The notes below the pieces were generated by a model, which saw only the letters and a list, made by a program, of their open reading frames with translations, was not told where the DNA came from and ran no database searches. 64,000 bases of DNA from Billgrantia saliphila (GTDB taxonomy: Bacteria > Pseudomonadota > Gammaproteobacteria > Pseudomonadales > Halomonadaceae), in assembly GCF_002930105.1 (NCBI RefSeq), contig NZ_PJRN01000005.1, positions 62,001 through 126,000 of the forward strand, written 5' to 3'. The stretch's first letter is position 1. The number at the start of each line of letters is the position of its first letter. The position numbers and the translations under genes were made by a program. Shown piece by piece: positions 7,748 to 16,535 of the stretch.

Positions 7748-8776
7748 TCAGCGAATCGGCGGAGCGTACTGGATGCCGCCTTCGGTCCACAGGGCATTGA
7801 TGCCGCGCTCGATCTGGAGCGGGGAGTCCATGCCCACGTTGCGATCGTAGCTCTCGCCGTAGTTACCCACTTGCTTGATGATGTTGTAGGCCCAGTCGGC
7901 GGAGAGCCCCATCGCCTCGCCGTAGTTGCCGTCGCGGCCGAGCAGGCGGGCGACATCAGGGTTGTCGGATTCGAGCATCTCGTCGACGTTCTCGCTGGTG
8001 ATGCCCATCTCTTCGGCGTTGAGCATGGCGAACAGCGACCACTTGACGATGTTGAACCACTTGTCATCGCCTTGGCGCACCACCGGGCCCAGCGGCTCCT
8101 TGGAGATGATCTCGGGCAGGATGACGGACTGGTCCGGGTCGGAGAGCTGGATGCGCAGCGCGGCGAGCTGCGAAGAGTCGGAGGTCAGCACGTCGCAGCG
8201 GCCGGCCTCGTAGCCGCCCACGGTCTGCTCTGAGGTATCGAAGACGATGGGGTCGAACTCCATGCCGTTGGCACGGAAGTAGTCGGCCACGTTGAGCTCG
8301 GTGGTGGTGCCGGACTGGACGCAGATCGCCGCGCCGTCGAGCTCCGTGGCGCTGGAGACGCCCAGGTCCTTGTTGATCATGAAGCCGATGCCGTCGTAGA
8401 AGGTCACGCCGGTGAAGTTCAGGCCCAGGGTGGTGTCGCGGGTGGTGGTCCAGGTGGTGTTGCGCGAGAGCACGTCCACCTCGCCCGACTGCAGCGCGGT
8501 GAAGCGCTCAACGGCGTTCAGCGAGATGTAGCGTACCGCCTCGGAGTCGCCGAATACGGCGGCCGCCACGGCGCGGCAAACGTCGACGTCCAGACCCTGC
8601 CACTCGCCCTGATCGTTCGGTGCGGAGAACCCCGGCAGACCGTCGCTGACGCCGCACTGCAAGGTGCCGCGCTCGAGCGTGTTATCGAGTGTATCGGCGG
8701 ACGCCATGGAAACGGTACCTACTGCCAGTGCCGCTGCGGAAGTGAGCAACAGCCACTTGTTCTTGTTGTCGCGCAT
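7748..8776 (-). CDS. aapJ: Amino-acid ABC transporter periplasmic binding protein AapJ
   Basis: A 342-residue secreted binding protein. The signal peptide is MRDNKNKWLLLTSAAALAVG with cleavage after SMASA. The mature start, DTLDNTLERGTLQCGVSDG, is typical of AapJ. Further family blocks are LDVDVCRAVAAAVFGD, LSRNTTWTTTRDTTLGLNFTG, CVQSGTTTELNVADYFRAN and EPLGPVVRQGDDKWFNIVKW. A GTG at 8839 would add 21 residues; the ATG at 8776 with GAGGGA upstream gives the correct signal peptide. It is the first gene of aapJQMP. A very similar binding protein is encoded directly upstream. Confidence 0.95.
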   Translation of the reverse strand: MRDNKNKWLLLTSAAALAVGTVSMASADTLDNTLERGTLQCGVSDGLPGFSAPNDQGEWQGLDVDVCRAVAAAVFGDSEAVRYISLNAVERFTALQSGEVDVLSRNTTWTTTRDTTLGLNFTGVTFYDGIGFMINKDLGVSSATELDGAAICVQSGTTTELNVADYFRANGMEFDPIVFDTSEQTVGGYEAGRCDVLTSDSSQLAALRIQLSDPDQSVILPEIISKEPLGPVVRQGDDKWFNIVKWSLFAMLNAEEMGITSENVDEMLESDNPDVARLLGRDGNYGEAMGLSADWAYNIIKQVGNYGESYDRNVGMDSPLQIERGINALWTEGGIQYAPPIR

Positions 8777-8952
8777 GAAAGATCCCTCGTAGATAGATGT
8801 TGTGTCTTGAACGCTGCATGCCTGGGCATGTGCCAGCACCTTAGCAAGGTTTGTTCCAAGGCGGGGATAGCGCAGGCAAAACCCTTATTCAACGGTCGTG
8901 TCAAAGGATATCCGGCCGTTTGAGGCGCACCATGATGGTGCGCAAGTGCGTC

Positions 8953-9978
8953 TCAGCGCACCGGCGGCGCATATTGCAGTCCCCCCTCGGTCCACAGGGC
9001 ATTCTGGCCACGCTCGATGCCGAACTCCGAACCAGCCCCGACATTGCGTTCGAACACCTCACCGTAGTTGCCGACCTGCTTGACGATCTGATAAGCCCAA
9101 TCGGCGCCGAGCCCCATCGCCTCGCCGTAGTTGCCGTCACGCCCGAGCAGGCGAGCGATGTCGGGGTTGTCGGATTCTAGCCTCTCGTCGACATTGTCGC
9201 TGGTAATGCCCATCTCCTCGGCGTTGATCATCGCGAATAGCGACCACTTGACGATATTGAACCACTGGTCGTCACCCTGCCGCACCGCCGGCCCCAAGGG
9301 CTCCTTGGAGATGATCTCGGGCAGCACCACGGCGCTGGCGGGATCGTCCAGCTGCATGCGCTGGGCATGCAACTGGGAAGCGTCGGAGCTGAGCACATCG
9401 CAGCGCCCCGCCTCGAAGCCGTTGATGGACTGCTCCGGCGAATCGAAGACCACCGCCTCGTAGGTCAGGTCGTTGGCGCGAAAGTAGTCCGCCAGGTTGA
9501 GTTCGCTGGTGGTCCCCGACTGGGTGCACACCGCCGCGCCATCCAACTCCAGCGCGCTCTGTACGCCGAGGTCGCTTGCGACCAGGAACGCCTGGCCGTC
9601 GTAGTAGCTGATGCCGGTAAAGTTGACGCCCAGGGTGGTATCCCGGCTCGAGGTCCACGTGGTGGTTCGCGACAGCACATCCACCTCGCCCGACTGCAGC
9701 GCCGTGAAGCGCTCCACCGAGTCGAGCGGCACATAGTGCACCTTGCTGGCATCCCCCAGTACGGCTGCGGCAACGGCGCGACAGACGTCGGTATCCAAGC
9801 CTCGATAGGTGTCGTTCTCGTCCAGCGCTGAGAAGCCCGGCTGGGCGGCATTGACGCCGCACCTGACGCGGTCCTGTTCACGCACGTCATCCAGCGTGGC
9901 GGCGTGGGCCAAGCCACCCGCGCCGAGCGTCGCCAGCGCCACGGTGACCTGCCATCTGCGCGTGTTGTTATGATTCAT
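8953..9978 (-). CDS. Second AapJ-type amino-acid binding protein (tandem paralogue)
   Basis: A 341-residue secreted binding protein with signal peptide MNHNNTRRWQVTVALATLG cut near HAA. It runs parallel to AapJ along its whole length: LDTDVCRAVAAAVLGD, SRTTTWTSSRDTTLGVNFTG, CTQSGTTSELNLADYFRAN, KEPLGPAVRQGDDQWFNIVKW and the same C-terminal end YAPPVR. It lies 176 nt upstream of aapJ on the same strand with its own good ribosome binding site. It probably arose by tandem duplication and may feed the same permease with a different amino-acid preference. Differences are spread evenly, so it is not a recent copy, and it shows no sign of decay. Confidence 0.92.
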   Translation of the reverse strand: MNHNNTRRWQVTVALATLGAGGLAHAATLDDVREQDRVRCGVNAAQPGFSALDENDTYRGLDTDVCRAVAAAVLGDASKVHYVPLDSVERFTALQSGEVDVLSRTTTWTSSRDTTLGVNFTGISYYDGQAFLVASDLGVQSALELDGAAVCTQSGTTSELNLADYFRANDLTYEAVVFDSPEQSINGFEAGRCDVLSSDASQLHAQRMQLDDPASAVVLPEIISKEPLGPAVRQGDDQWFNIVKWSLFAMINAEEMGITSDNVDERLESDNPDIARLLGRDGNYGEAMGLGADWAYQIVKQVGNYGEVFERNVGAGSEFGIERGQNALWTEGGLQYAPPVR

Positions 9979-10116
9979 GTCGCCTTCCTTCGCTAGTGGT
10001 GAGTCGTGGGTTGCCAGGCAACCCCTCGAGTCATCCTTAGCCTATATTGCCGCGCGTTTCACCTCTTCTCGCTTGCGCAGCCATTCCCGGCCCAATGGCA
10101 GGGGAAGATACGACTG

Positions 10117-10145
10117 CGCCCCCGCAGGCAAAACCTGCGGGGGCG
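10117..10145 (-). terminator. Terminator-like hairpin after ahpF
   Basis: The arms CGCCCCCGCAGG (10117-10128) and CCTGCGGGGGCG (10134-10145) form a perfect 12-bp stem with a CAAAA loop, 66 nt after the ahpF stop codon. No T-tract follows, but stem strength and position fit transcription ending between ahpF and the binding-protein gene. Confidence 0.6.
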
Positions 10146-10210
10146 CGAGGGAGGGAGAGCGGGGCGCCGGGCGCCCTCAATGACACAATGCTATCAGCGA
10201 CACAACGGCC

Positions 10211-11767
10211 TCAGTGGCGAATCAGGTAGTCGAAAGAGCCCAGCGCAGCCTTCGAGCCTTCACCCATGGCGATGACGATCTGCTTGTAGGGCACGGTCGT
10301 AACGTCGCCGGCGGCGAAGATGCCGGGCACCGAGGTCATGCCGCGCTCGTCGACCACGATCTCGCCGCGCGCCGACAGCTCGATCGACGAATCGGTCAGC
10401 CACTCGGTGTTGGGTACCAGCCCGATCTGCACGAACACGCCGGCCAGCTCGACCCGCTTGATCTCGCCGCTGGCCCGCTCCTCGTAGGTGAGGCCGGTGA
10501 CCCGAGTGCCGTCGCCGTTGACCTCGGTGGTGCGTGCGCCCTTGATCACGTCGACGTTGGGCAGGCTGGCGAGCTTTTTCTGCAGCACCGCGTCGGCGCG
10601 CAGCTCATCCATGAACTCGATCAGGGTGACATGCTCCACCACCCCGGCCAGGTCGATGGCCGCCTCGACGCCGGAATTGCCACCGCCGATCACCGCCACG
10701 CGCTTGCCCTTGAACAGCGGGCCGTCGCAGTGCGGGCAGTAGGCCACGCCCTTGTTGCGGTACTCGTTCTCGCCGGGCACGTTCATCTCGCGCCAGCGGG
10801 CGCCGGTGGCCAGCACCAGAGTCTTGCTCTTGAGCCGCGCGCCGGACTCGAACACCACCTCGTGCTCGCCGCCCTGATCGGCGGCCGGCACCAGCTCCAC
10901 CGCGCGCTGCAGGTTCATGATGTCGACTTCATAGTGCTTGACGTGCTCCTCGAGCGCGGCCGCGAGCTTGGGCCCTTCGGTCTCCTTGACTGAGATGAAG
11001 TTCTCGATCGCCATAGTGTCGAGCACTTGGCCGCCGAAACGCTCCGCCGCCACACCGGTGCGAATCCCCTTGCGCGCGGCGTAGATAGCCGCCGCGGCCC
11101 CGGCCGGACCACCGCCCACCACCAGCACGTCGAACGGATCCTTCTCGTTGAGCCTGGCCGCCTCGCGCTTGGCCGCGCCGGTGTCCACCTTGGCCAGGAT
11201 CTGCTCCAGGCTCATGCGGCCCTGGTCGAAGGGTTCGCCATTTAGATAGATGCTCGGCACCGACATCACCTGGCGCTCTTCCACCTCGTCCTGGAACAGG
11301 GCGCCGTCGATGGCGACGTGACGCACGTTCGGGTTGAGGATCGCCATCAAGTTCAGCGCCTGCACCACGTCGGGGCAGTTCTGGCAGGAAAGCGAGAAAT
11401 AAGTCTCGAAGTGCAGTTCGCCCTCGAGCTGCTTGATCTGCTCGATCTTGTCGTCGCTGACCTTGGGCGGATGGCCGCCAACCTGTAGCAGGGCCAGCAC
11501 CAGCGAAGTGAACTCGTGGCCCATGGGGATGCCGGCGAACGTCAGGCCGGTGTCCTCGCCGGGGCGGTTCAGTGCGAAGGAGGGCTTGCGCGCATCCTCG
11601 CCGTCGAGGCGCAGGGTGATCTTGTCGCTGAGATGGCTGATGTCCTGCAGCAACCCATGCAGCTCCCTGGACTTCTCGCCGTCATCGAGGGATGCGACGA
11701 TCTCGAACGGTTGTGTGACCTTCTGCAGGTACGTCTTCAGCTGGTTCTTCAGATTGTCGTCCAACAT
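10211..11767 (-). CDS. ahpF: Alkyl hydroperoxide reductase subunit F
   Basis: A 518-residue cytoplasmic flavoprotein that passes electrons from NAD(P)H to the peroxiredoxin AhpC. It has an N-terminal double thioredoxin-fold domain with the redox pair SCQNCPD near residues 129-132, then a linker and a thioredoxin-reductase-like part. That part has FAD motif [12 protein letters not shown] near residue 216, active-site pair [10 protein letters not shown] and NAD motif [13 protein letters not shown]. Length and domain order match E. coli AhpF (about 521 residues). The start has GAGGGA upstream. It lies downstream of ahpC on the same strand, with a hairpin between them, so partial read-through is likely. 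OxyR control is known elsewhere; no site was identified here. Confidence 0.97.
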   Translation of the reverse strand: MLDDNLKNQLKTYLQKVTQPFEIVASLDDGEKSRELHGLLQDISHLSDKITLRLDGEDARKPSFALNRPGEDTGLTFAGIPMGHEFTSLVLALLQVGGHPPKVSDDKIEQIKQLEGELHFETYFSLSCQNCPDVVQALNLMAILNPNVRHVAIDGALFQDEVEERQVMSVPSIYLNGEPFDQGRMSLEQILAKVDTGAAKREAARLNEKDPFDVLVVGGGPAGAAAAIYAARKGIRTGVAAERFGGQVLDTMAIENFISVKETEGPKLAAALEEHVKHYEVDIMNLQRAVELVPAADQGGEHEVVFESGARLKSKTLVLATGARWREMNVPGENEYRNKGVAYCPHCDGPLFKGKRVAVIGGGNSGVEAAIDLAGVVEHVTLIEFMDELRADAVLQKKLASLPNVDVIKGARTTEVNGDGTRVTGLTYEERASGEIKRVELAGVFVQIGLVPNTEWLTDSSIELSARGEIVVDERGMTSVPGIFAAGDVTTVPYKQIVIAMGEGSKAALGSFDYLIRH

Positions 11768-11869
11768 GACAGCGGTTCCCTCATGTCTGGCTCAAGAACG
11801 GCGGCAAGACGCTATCTAGACGCGGACCGGAAGCCAGCGCAGACAAGAGCTTGCACGTTTCGGAAAGAG

Positions 11870-11894
11870 CGCCCGGGCAACGCGTGCCCGGGCG
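11870..11894 (-). terminator. Hairpin between ahpC and ahpF
   Basis: The arms CGCCCGGGCA (11870-11879) and TGCCCGGGCG (11885-11894) pair perfectly over 10 bp with loop ACGCG, 48 nt after the ahpC stop codon. No T-run follows. It could lower ahpF expression relative to ahpC, which is needed in larger amounts. Confidence 0.55.
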
Positions 11895-11942
11895 TGTCAT
11901 ACGCGCGAGGTCAGGGGATAGCCTCGCGGGTCGGAAGATCGC

Positions 11943-12506
11943 TTAGATCTTGCCGACCAGGTCCAGTGACGGGGCGAGAGTTTCTTCGCCTTCCTTCCAC
12001 TTGGCCGGGCAGACTTCGTTCGGGTTGTTGCGAACGTACTGGGCGGCCTTGACCTTGCGCAGCAGCTCCTCGGCGTTACGGCCGATGTTGCCGGCGTTGA
12101 TCTCGACGATCTGAATCTTGCCGTCGGGGTCGACGACGAAGGTGCCGCGCTCGGCCAGGCCTGAATCCTCGATCAGCACTTCGAAGTTGCGCGAGATCTG
12201 CAGGGTCGGGTCGGCCAGCATCGGGAACTGCAGCTTGCCGATGGTCTCGGAGCTGTCGTGCCACGCCTTATGGGTGAAATGGGTGTCGGTGGAGACGCTG
12301 TAGATCTCGACGCCCAGCTTCTGGAATTCGGCGTAGTTGTCGGCCAGATCGCCCAGCTCGGTCGGGCAGACGAAGGTGAAGTCGGCCGGATAGAAGAAGA
12401 AGATGCTCCACTTACCCTTCAGGTCGGCGTCGGTGACGTCGACGAACTCACCGTTGTGGTAGGCGGTGGCTTTGAACGGCTTCACTTCGGTGTTGATCAG
12501 GGACAT
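11943..12506 (-). CDS. ahpC: Alkyl hydroperoxide reductase subunit C (2-Cys peroxiredoxin)
   Basis: A 187-residue cytoplasmic peroxiredoxin that reduces H2O2, organic hydroperoxides and peroxynitrite. The peroxidatic Cys is residue 47 in [12 protein letters not shown], and the resolving Cys lies in [11 protein letters not shown] near the C-terminus. The Prx1 signature [10 protein letters not shown] and the tail with the YF-type extension make it a typical AhpC of normal length. GGAG stands 9 nt before the ATG. Its reductant AhpF is encoded just downstream. Confidence 0.98.
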   Translation of the reverse strand: MSLINTEVKPFKATAYHNGEFVDVTDADLKGKWSIFFFYPADFTFVCPTELGDLADNYAEFQKLGVEIYSVSTDTHFTHKAWHDSSETIGKLQFPMLADPTLQISRNFEVLIEDSGLAERGTFVVDPDGKIQIVEINAGNIGRNAEELLRKVKAAQYVRNNPNEVCPAKWKEGEETLAPSLDLVGKI

Positions 12507-12659
12507 TCAGCAATGCTCCTTGGCTTGGGTATGGGATGATCCGAATACGGCGCCCATCTTAACCATGCTAGCCAATAGTCGAAAATTGAAACCGACCATG
12601 GTTTCGATAAGCCTTTTCTATGGGACGTCCGCTTCAGGCCATATGGTGGCGCACGCCGT

Positions 12660-13064
12660 TCATTGCAAGGCCATCACCTCGCCCTCGCGGTCGAACGCCA
12701 GATAGCGTTGCACGCTGCCCATCTGCAAGGCCTCGACCATGCGCTGCAGCTGGCGCTCGGCCTCCTCCGGCGAAGGCGGTTGATGCCCTTGGCCGGACAG
12801 TGCGCCGACGAAGACGAGATCCCAGTCGGTGCCGGTGCGCCTCGATTCCTCGACCAGCGCCGCCATGTCGCTGAGCTCTTCGGGGGTTTTGTCGACGCAT
12901 AGCACCGGGGTCAGCACGCCGCCCTCGCCCTGCTCGAAGCGCTGGCGCTGTTCCATGCTGGGGTCATCCGGCAGCTCGGCGCGGGTGAAGACGAACAACA
13001 GTCGCTGCGGCTCGGGCTGTCGCCGTGCCTCGTCGAGCAGATCGGCAAAACGGGAAATGGCCAA
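12660..13064 (-). CDS. Conserved small protein of unknown function
   Basis: A 134-residue soluble protein without signal peptide or membrane helix. Its start, MAISRFADLLDEARRQPEPQ, and the blocks RLLFVFTRAELPDD and LTPVLCVDKTPEELSDMAALVEESR are familiar from a proteobacterial family often labelled ribonucleotide reductase subunit alpha in databases. It has none of the catalytic parts of that enzyme, so the label is probably a mistake and the function is unknown. The start is a TTG at 13064, because AGGAGG lies exactly 6 nt upstream; the only in-frame ATG (13142) would add 26 residues of unlikely sequence. It is a single gene between ahpC and the ChaN-like gene. Confidence 0.8.
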   Translation of the reverse strand: MAISRFADLLDEARRQPEPQRLLFVFTRAELPDDPSMEQRQRFEQGEGGVLTPVLCVDKTPEELSDMAALVEESRRTGTDWDLVFVGALSGQGHQPPSPEEAERQLQRMVEALQMGSVQRYLAFDREGEVMALQ

Positions 13065-13174
13065 GGCGAACCTCCTGCATCGCAGCCCCGCGGGCGGGGC
13101 GGGTGAAAACCTCGCCGGACTCGCCGACGCTGCGCCCAACATACCGTATTCGGCGGCGGCTTACCTGATCTGGG

Positions 13175-14341
13175 TCAGTGCCTCGCATCGTCGTCGCGCG
13201 CGGGAAAGCGTACCAGCACTTCCTGCACCTCGCCTTGGCGACGAATCTCGAGCGGCAACAGGGTGCCGGACGGCTGGCGGCGTACTTGCGCGATCAGGCC
13301 GCCGGGCTGCGCGATCGTTTCACCGGCCGCGCGCAGGATGACGTCGCCCGCCTCGAGGCCAGCGCGCTCCGCCAGCGACCCCTCAATCACGCTCTGCACT
13401 GTCACTCCCGCCTCGGCCGGCGCCAGGAGAATGCCCAGCTGCGGCGGAGAGGATGCCGGCTCGCCGCGCTCGGCAATGCCGAACACCGCCTGCGCCACGT
13501 CCGTCGGCGGCGGCTCGCAGTCCGCGCCTGCCGCCGGCCAGGGCAGCAGGACGGCACGCGACGCCACGCCCAGGTCGTCAAGCTGATGGGGCACGCCATG
13601 GCCGAACTGCAGGTGGCCCTGGCCGACCAGGCCGACCACCAGCGCGCCTGCTTCGCCGGCCTCTGCCAAGCCCGCGGCCATTGCCCGGTCCCATACCAGC
13701 TGCGCCGCGACGAAACGTTCGAAGCCCTCTTCCTCGTCGCCGCCGGGATGTTGGGCGTAGATCTCAGCCAGCCGCTCGCGGTAGGCCGCCGCCGGCTCGG
13801 CCGGTGACGAAATGCCGAAGCGTTCGTTCTCGGGCACCGCCGCCCAGCCCTTCTCGGCCAGGCGGCTGCGCAGCTCGGGCGTCACGTTGATGGCCACCAG
13901 CGGCACCTGCTGCAGGCGGGCGAAATGCAGAATCGGTAGATAGAGTTCGGGATCGAAGCCCCAGGCGTCATACCAGTCGCTCTCTTCGAGAAAGGCCGCC
14001 TCGTCGAGCTCGCCCGCGACCCAGGCGTCCAGCGCCGGCTGCGCCTCGCGCGGCAACATCTCCAGGGCGATCACCATGTCGGAGCGTCGCGCATGCAGCC
14101 CGGCCAGGGTATGCAGCTGCCAGCGATGGTGGTCGACCCTCTCGTGCTGCTCGCCAAGCAGCACCACGTCACGTGCGGCCAGCTCGCCCAGCAGTTCGGA
14201 AGAATCGAGCGGCTCGTCGCCGGGCCGCAGCCACTCGCCAGGCACCGGGCAGGCATCCGAATGCGCCGCGGCAGGCGGCGCCGCGAGAGCCAACAGCAGA
14301 ACGAGCCTCCGTACATGGCACAGGGCGTTGACATATCGCAT
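13175..14341 (-). CDS. ChaN-family (DUF399) protein with C-terminal PDZ domain
   Basis: A 388-residue exported protein. The signal peptide (MRYVNALCHVRRLVLLLALA) ends near PAAAHS. Residues 45-260 form the ChaN/DUF399 domain: RDVVLLGEQHERVDHHRWQ, IALEMLPREAQPALDAW, the two-acid block EESDWYDAWGF and LVGLVGQGHLQFGHGVPHQL. ChaN relatives are haem-binding or iron-regulated lipoproteins. Residues 290-385 look like a PDZ domain (PPQLGILLAPAEAGVTVQSV, GSLAERAGLEAGDVILRAAG). The start at 14341 has GGAG 7 nt upstream. A periplasmic role in haem handling or protein quality control is conceivable but not shown. Confidence 0.85.
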   Translation of the reverse strand: MRYVNALCHVRRLVLLLALAAPPAAAHSDACPVPGEWLRPGDEPLDSSELLGELAARDVVLLGEQHERVDHHRWQLHTLAGLHARRSDMVIALEMLPREAQPALDAWVAGELDEAAFLEESDWYDAWGFDPELYLPILHFARLQQVPLVAINVTPELRSRLAEKGWAAVPENERFGISSPAEPAAAYRERLAEIYAQHPGGDEEEGFERFVAAQLVWDRAMAAGLAEAGEAGALVVGLVGQGHLQFGHGVPHQLDDLGVASRAVLLPWPAAGADCEPPPTDVAQAVFGIAERGEPASSPPQLGILLAPAEAGVTVQSVIEGSLAERAGLEAGDVILRAAGETIAQPGGLIAQVRRQPSGTLLPLEIRRQGEVQEVLVRFPARDDDARH

Positions 14342-14397
14342 CGGTATCTCCAGCGAGGAAAAAACCATAATGCCGCATTCGCTTCCCGGGGGAAGCC

Positions 14398-15714
14398 TCA
14401 GGCGGCTTCCTGCGTCATGTCACCCTCGCCCGAAACGGCGGCCTCATCCTCGAAGTGAAACTCCAGTTGGGTCGGCTCCAGGCGCGGGTCGAGCTCGGCG
14501 AAGTGCGGCGTCTCCAGCGTGGGCACCGCGACGAAGGGTTCCTGCTCGACCTCCTCGACGGGAACGCCGGGGCGCCGACGCAAACGCAGCGCCACGAACG
14601 CCGCCAAGGTCAACGAAGCGCCACCGAGGAACATCCACAGACCGTCGGGGCCCACCAGGCGCATGACCAGCGAGGCGGCGAAGGGGCCGATGATCGAGCC
14701 GATGCCGTACCAGATCATCAGCTTGGCGTTGGCGGCCACGACCTCGCCGGGATCGAGCCAGTCGTTGGTATGCGCCAGGCTCAGGGCGTAGAGGGTATGC
14801 AGCATGGCGGTATGGAAACAGGCCGCCACGACCAGCATCCAGAAGTCGATGCGCACCATCATCGACACGAAGGCGCCGGATATCGTCATCATCACGGCCA
14901 TGCCGAGGATCACCTTGCGCCGGTCGATGTAATCCGAGAGTCGTCCGAGCCCCCACTGGGCGAACAGCGCCACCATGGTGGTGATCGCCATGAAGCGCGC
15001 CGTCTCGCCGGTGGTCAGGCCGATTTCCTGGCCGTAGAACGGCGTCATGGCGAAGAAGGCTTGTACCATCATACCGGCGGTGAAGGCGCCGACCAGGCCT
15101 ACCGGGGCACGCTTGAACAGCGCCTTCAGGCGGATCTTCTGGGGCTGGAAGTCGTGGGCCTGGCGCGGGCCGTGGATGCGCACGATCGACAGCGGCACCA
15201 GCGACAGGGCGAACAGCATGCCGACCAGGGAGAACAGTGCCGGTCCCGCCGGGTCGCCGAAGTTGAGCAACCACTGCCCGCCGGCCAGCGACAGGGTCGA
15301 GATGATCATGTAGAGCGCCAGCACCCGGCCGCGATTCTCATTGGTCGACTCCCCCGAGACCCACGACTCCATCACCATCAGCATGCCCGCGGTGGCGACC
15401 CCGCCGATCAGCCGCCAGGCCAGCCAAGCCCAGGGGTTGACCCACAGGCCATGAAGCATGGCGGTAACTGCCAGCAGGCCGGCGCAGGCGGAGAACACAC
15501 GAATATGGCCGACGCTGCGGATGCGCTTCTCCAGCGCGTAGCTGCCCAGCACGAAGCCGAGCGAGAAACTCGACATCAGCAGGCCCGCCATGTGCGAGGG
15601 AAACCCCTCCATGGACATGCGCACCCCAAGCAGGGTCATGATCAGGCCGTGGCCAAGCAGGAAACTGATTTCGCAGACGAACAGGATCGGTAGGGTCGCC
15701 GGTAAACTGCGCAA
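14398..15714 (-). CDS. MFS transporter (YcaD-like)
   Basis: A 438-residue inner-membrane protein with about twelve helices, of the major facilitator superfamily. The first helix is LPILFVCEISFLLGHGLIM. Between helices 2 and 3 the MFS A-motif-like stretch GSYALEKRIRSVGHIRVF is seen, and the second copy is GLGRLSDYIDRRKVILG. MVMESWVSGESTNENRGRV resembles YcaD-type carriers. A hydrophilic acidic C-terminal tail of about 60 residues follows the last helix. The open frame runs to 15924, but the upstream part is not membrane-like. The TTG at 15714 has GGAG 7 nt before it and gives a normal N-terminus. The substrate is unknown. Confidence 0.82.
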   Translation of the reverse strand: MRSLPATLPILFVCEISFLLGHGLIMTLLGVRMSMEGFPSHMAGLLMSSFSLGFVLGSYALEKRIRSVGHIRVFSACAGLLAVTAMLHGLWVNPWAWLAWRLIGGVATAGMLMVMESWVSGESTNENRGRVLALYMIISTLSLAGGQWLLNFGDPAGPALFSLVGMLFALSLVPLSIVRIHGPRQAHDFQPQKIRLKALFKRAPVGLVGAFTAGMMVQAFFAMTPFYGQEIGLTTGETARFMAITTMVALFAQWGLGRLSDYIDRRKVILGMAVMMTISGAFVSMMVRIDFWMLVVAACFHTAMLHTLYALSLAHTNDWLDPGEVVAANAKLMIWYGIGSIIGPFAASLVMRLVGPDGLWMFLGGASLTLAAFVALRLRRRPGVPVEEVEQEPFVAVPTLETPHFAELDPRLEPTQLEFHFEDEAAVSGEGDMTQEAA

Positions 15715-15907
15715 GGTGTCACTCCGTTGACGTGGCGAATGCCTCCCGGGCGAATGCCTGCCCGGGGCTCGAACGAATTGCTGGCCTGAGTGTAGGAAGC
15801 CCCCTCCCTCCCTCGCCAGTCCGAGGGAGGCGCATTGCCCTCTTCGCTGCGAGCGGTCTACGCTGAAATGACTACGCGCATTTCGAACAGGCTTCTGGAG
15901 GTGTTCC

Positions 15908-16333
15908 ATGGCAAGGATGCGCAACCCCGCATGTCACCGCCTGGGCTGGCTCGCCGCCCTGCTGGCCGCCGCCTGGCTGAGTACCGCCGTGGCGGAGGAG
16001 CGTACGGCCTCGCCCGGCGAGGGCTCGGTGGGCCAGTACCCCGCCGGGACCATCGAACCACCTGACGTCGACACCGGCCAGTACGGGACCAGCAGCGGGA
16101 TCACCCACTCCGACATGGACCAGGCGGAAGAGGGTTCCGGCAGCGGCCAGACCCAAGGCGATGACATGTTCCAGACCCCCGCGGCGGGCTCCGACGACGG
16201 CCCCGCCTACGAGGTCCAGACCCCCGAGCATGAGGCGGAGCCCGAGGAGCAGACGCTGCCCGACGACCCGCTGGGTGCCGAGGACGAAGGTCGGCGGGAG
16301 AGCGGTGAGCCGCAGAGCAGCAACGAGCAATAG
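15908..16333 (+). CDS. Small secreted acidic protein, unknown function
   Basis: A 141-residue protein with a clear signal peptide (hydrophobic RLGWLAALLAAAWLSTAVA, cleavage near residue 29). The mature part has almost no hydrophobic residues and is dominated by Asp, Glu, Ser, Gly, Pro and Gln, so it is probably disordered and periplasmic. There is no Cys in the mature part and no lipobox. GGAGG stands 6 nt before the ATG, which supports translation. Strong acidity is common in exported proteins of halophiles. It lies about 200 nt upstream of fdoG on the same strand with no hint of a shared function. Confidence 0.65.
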   Translation: MARMRNPACHRLGWLAALLAAAWLSTAVAEERTASPGEGSVGQYPAGTIEPPDVDTGQYGTSSGITHSDMDQAEEGSGSGQTQGDDMFQTPAAGSDDGPAYEVQTPEHEAEPEEQTLPDDPLGAEDEGRRESGEPQSSNEQ

Positions 16334-16535
16334 AGCAGCAACAAACAATAGACGACTTCGCTACGCACCGTAACAAGTCGTCCGACAGCAGCCGACTGGA
16401 ACCGCTACGCTTGGCGTATGATCCAAATGTCATACGGACGCAAAGCCTGCCACGTGCGGGGAACGACAAAGCGGTTACAAGACCGACAGCGATACAACTA
16501 GCGAAGAGGGTACAGGAACCAGGCAGGAGGCCCCC

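Noticed and set aside
12660..13142. Ribonucleotide reductase alpha subunit (common database label for this small family)
   Set aside because: At 134 residues it lacks all catalytic cysteines, radical-site residues and domains of that enzyme.
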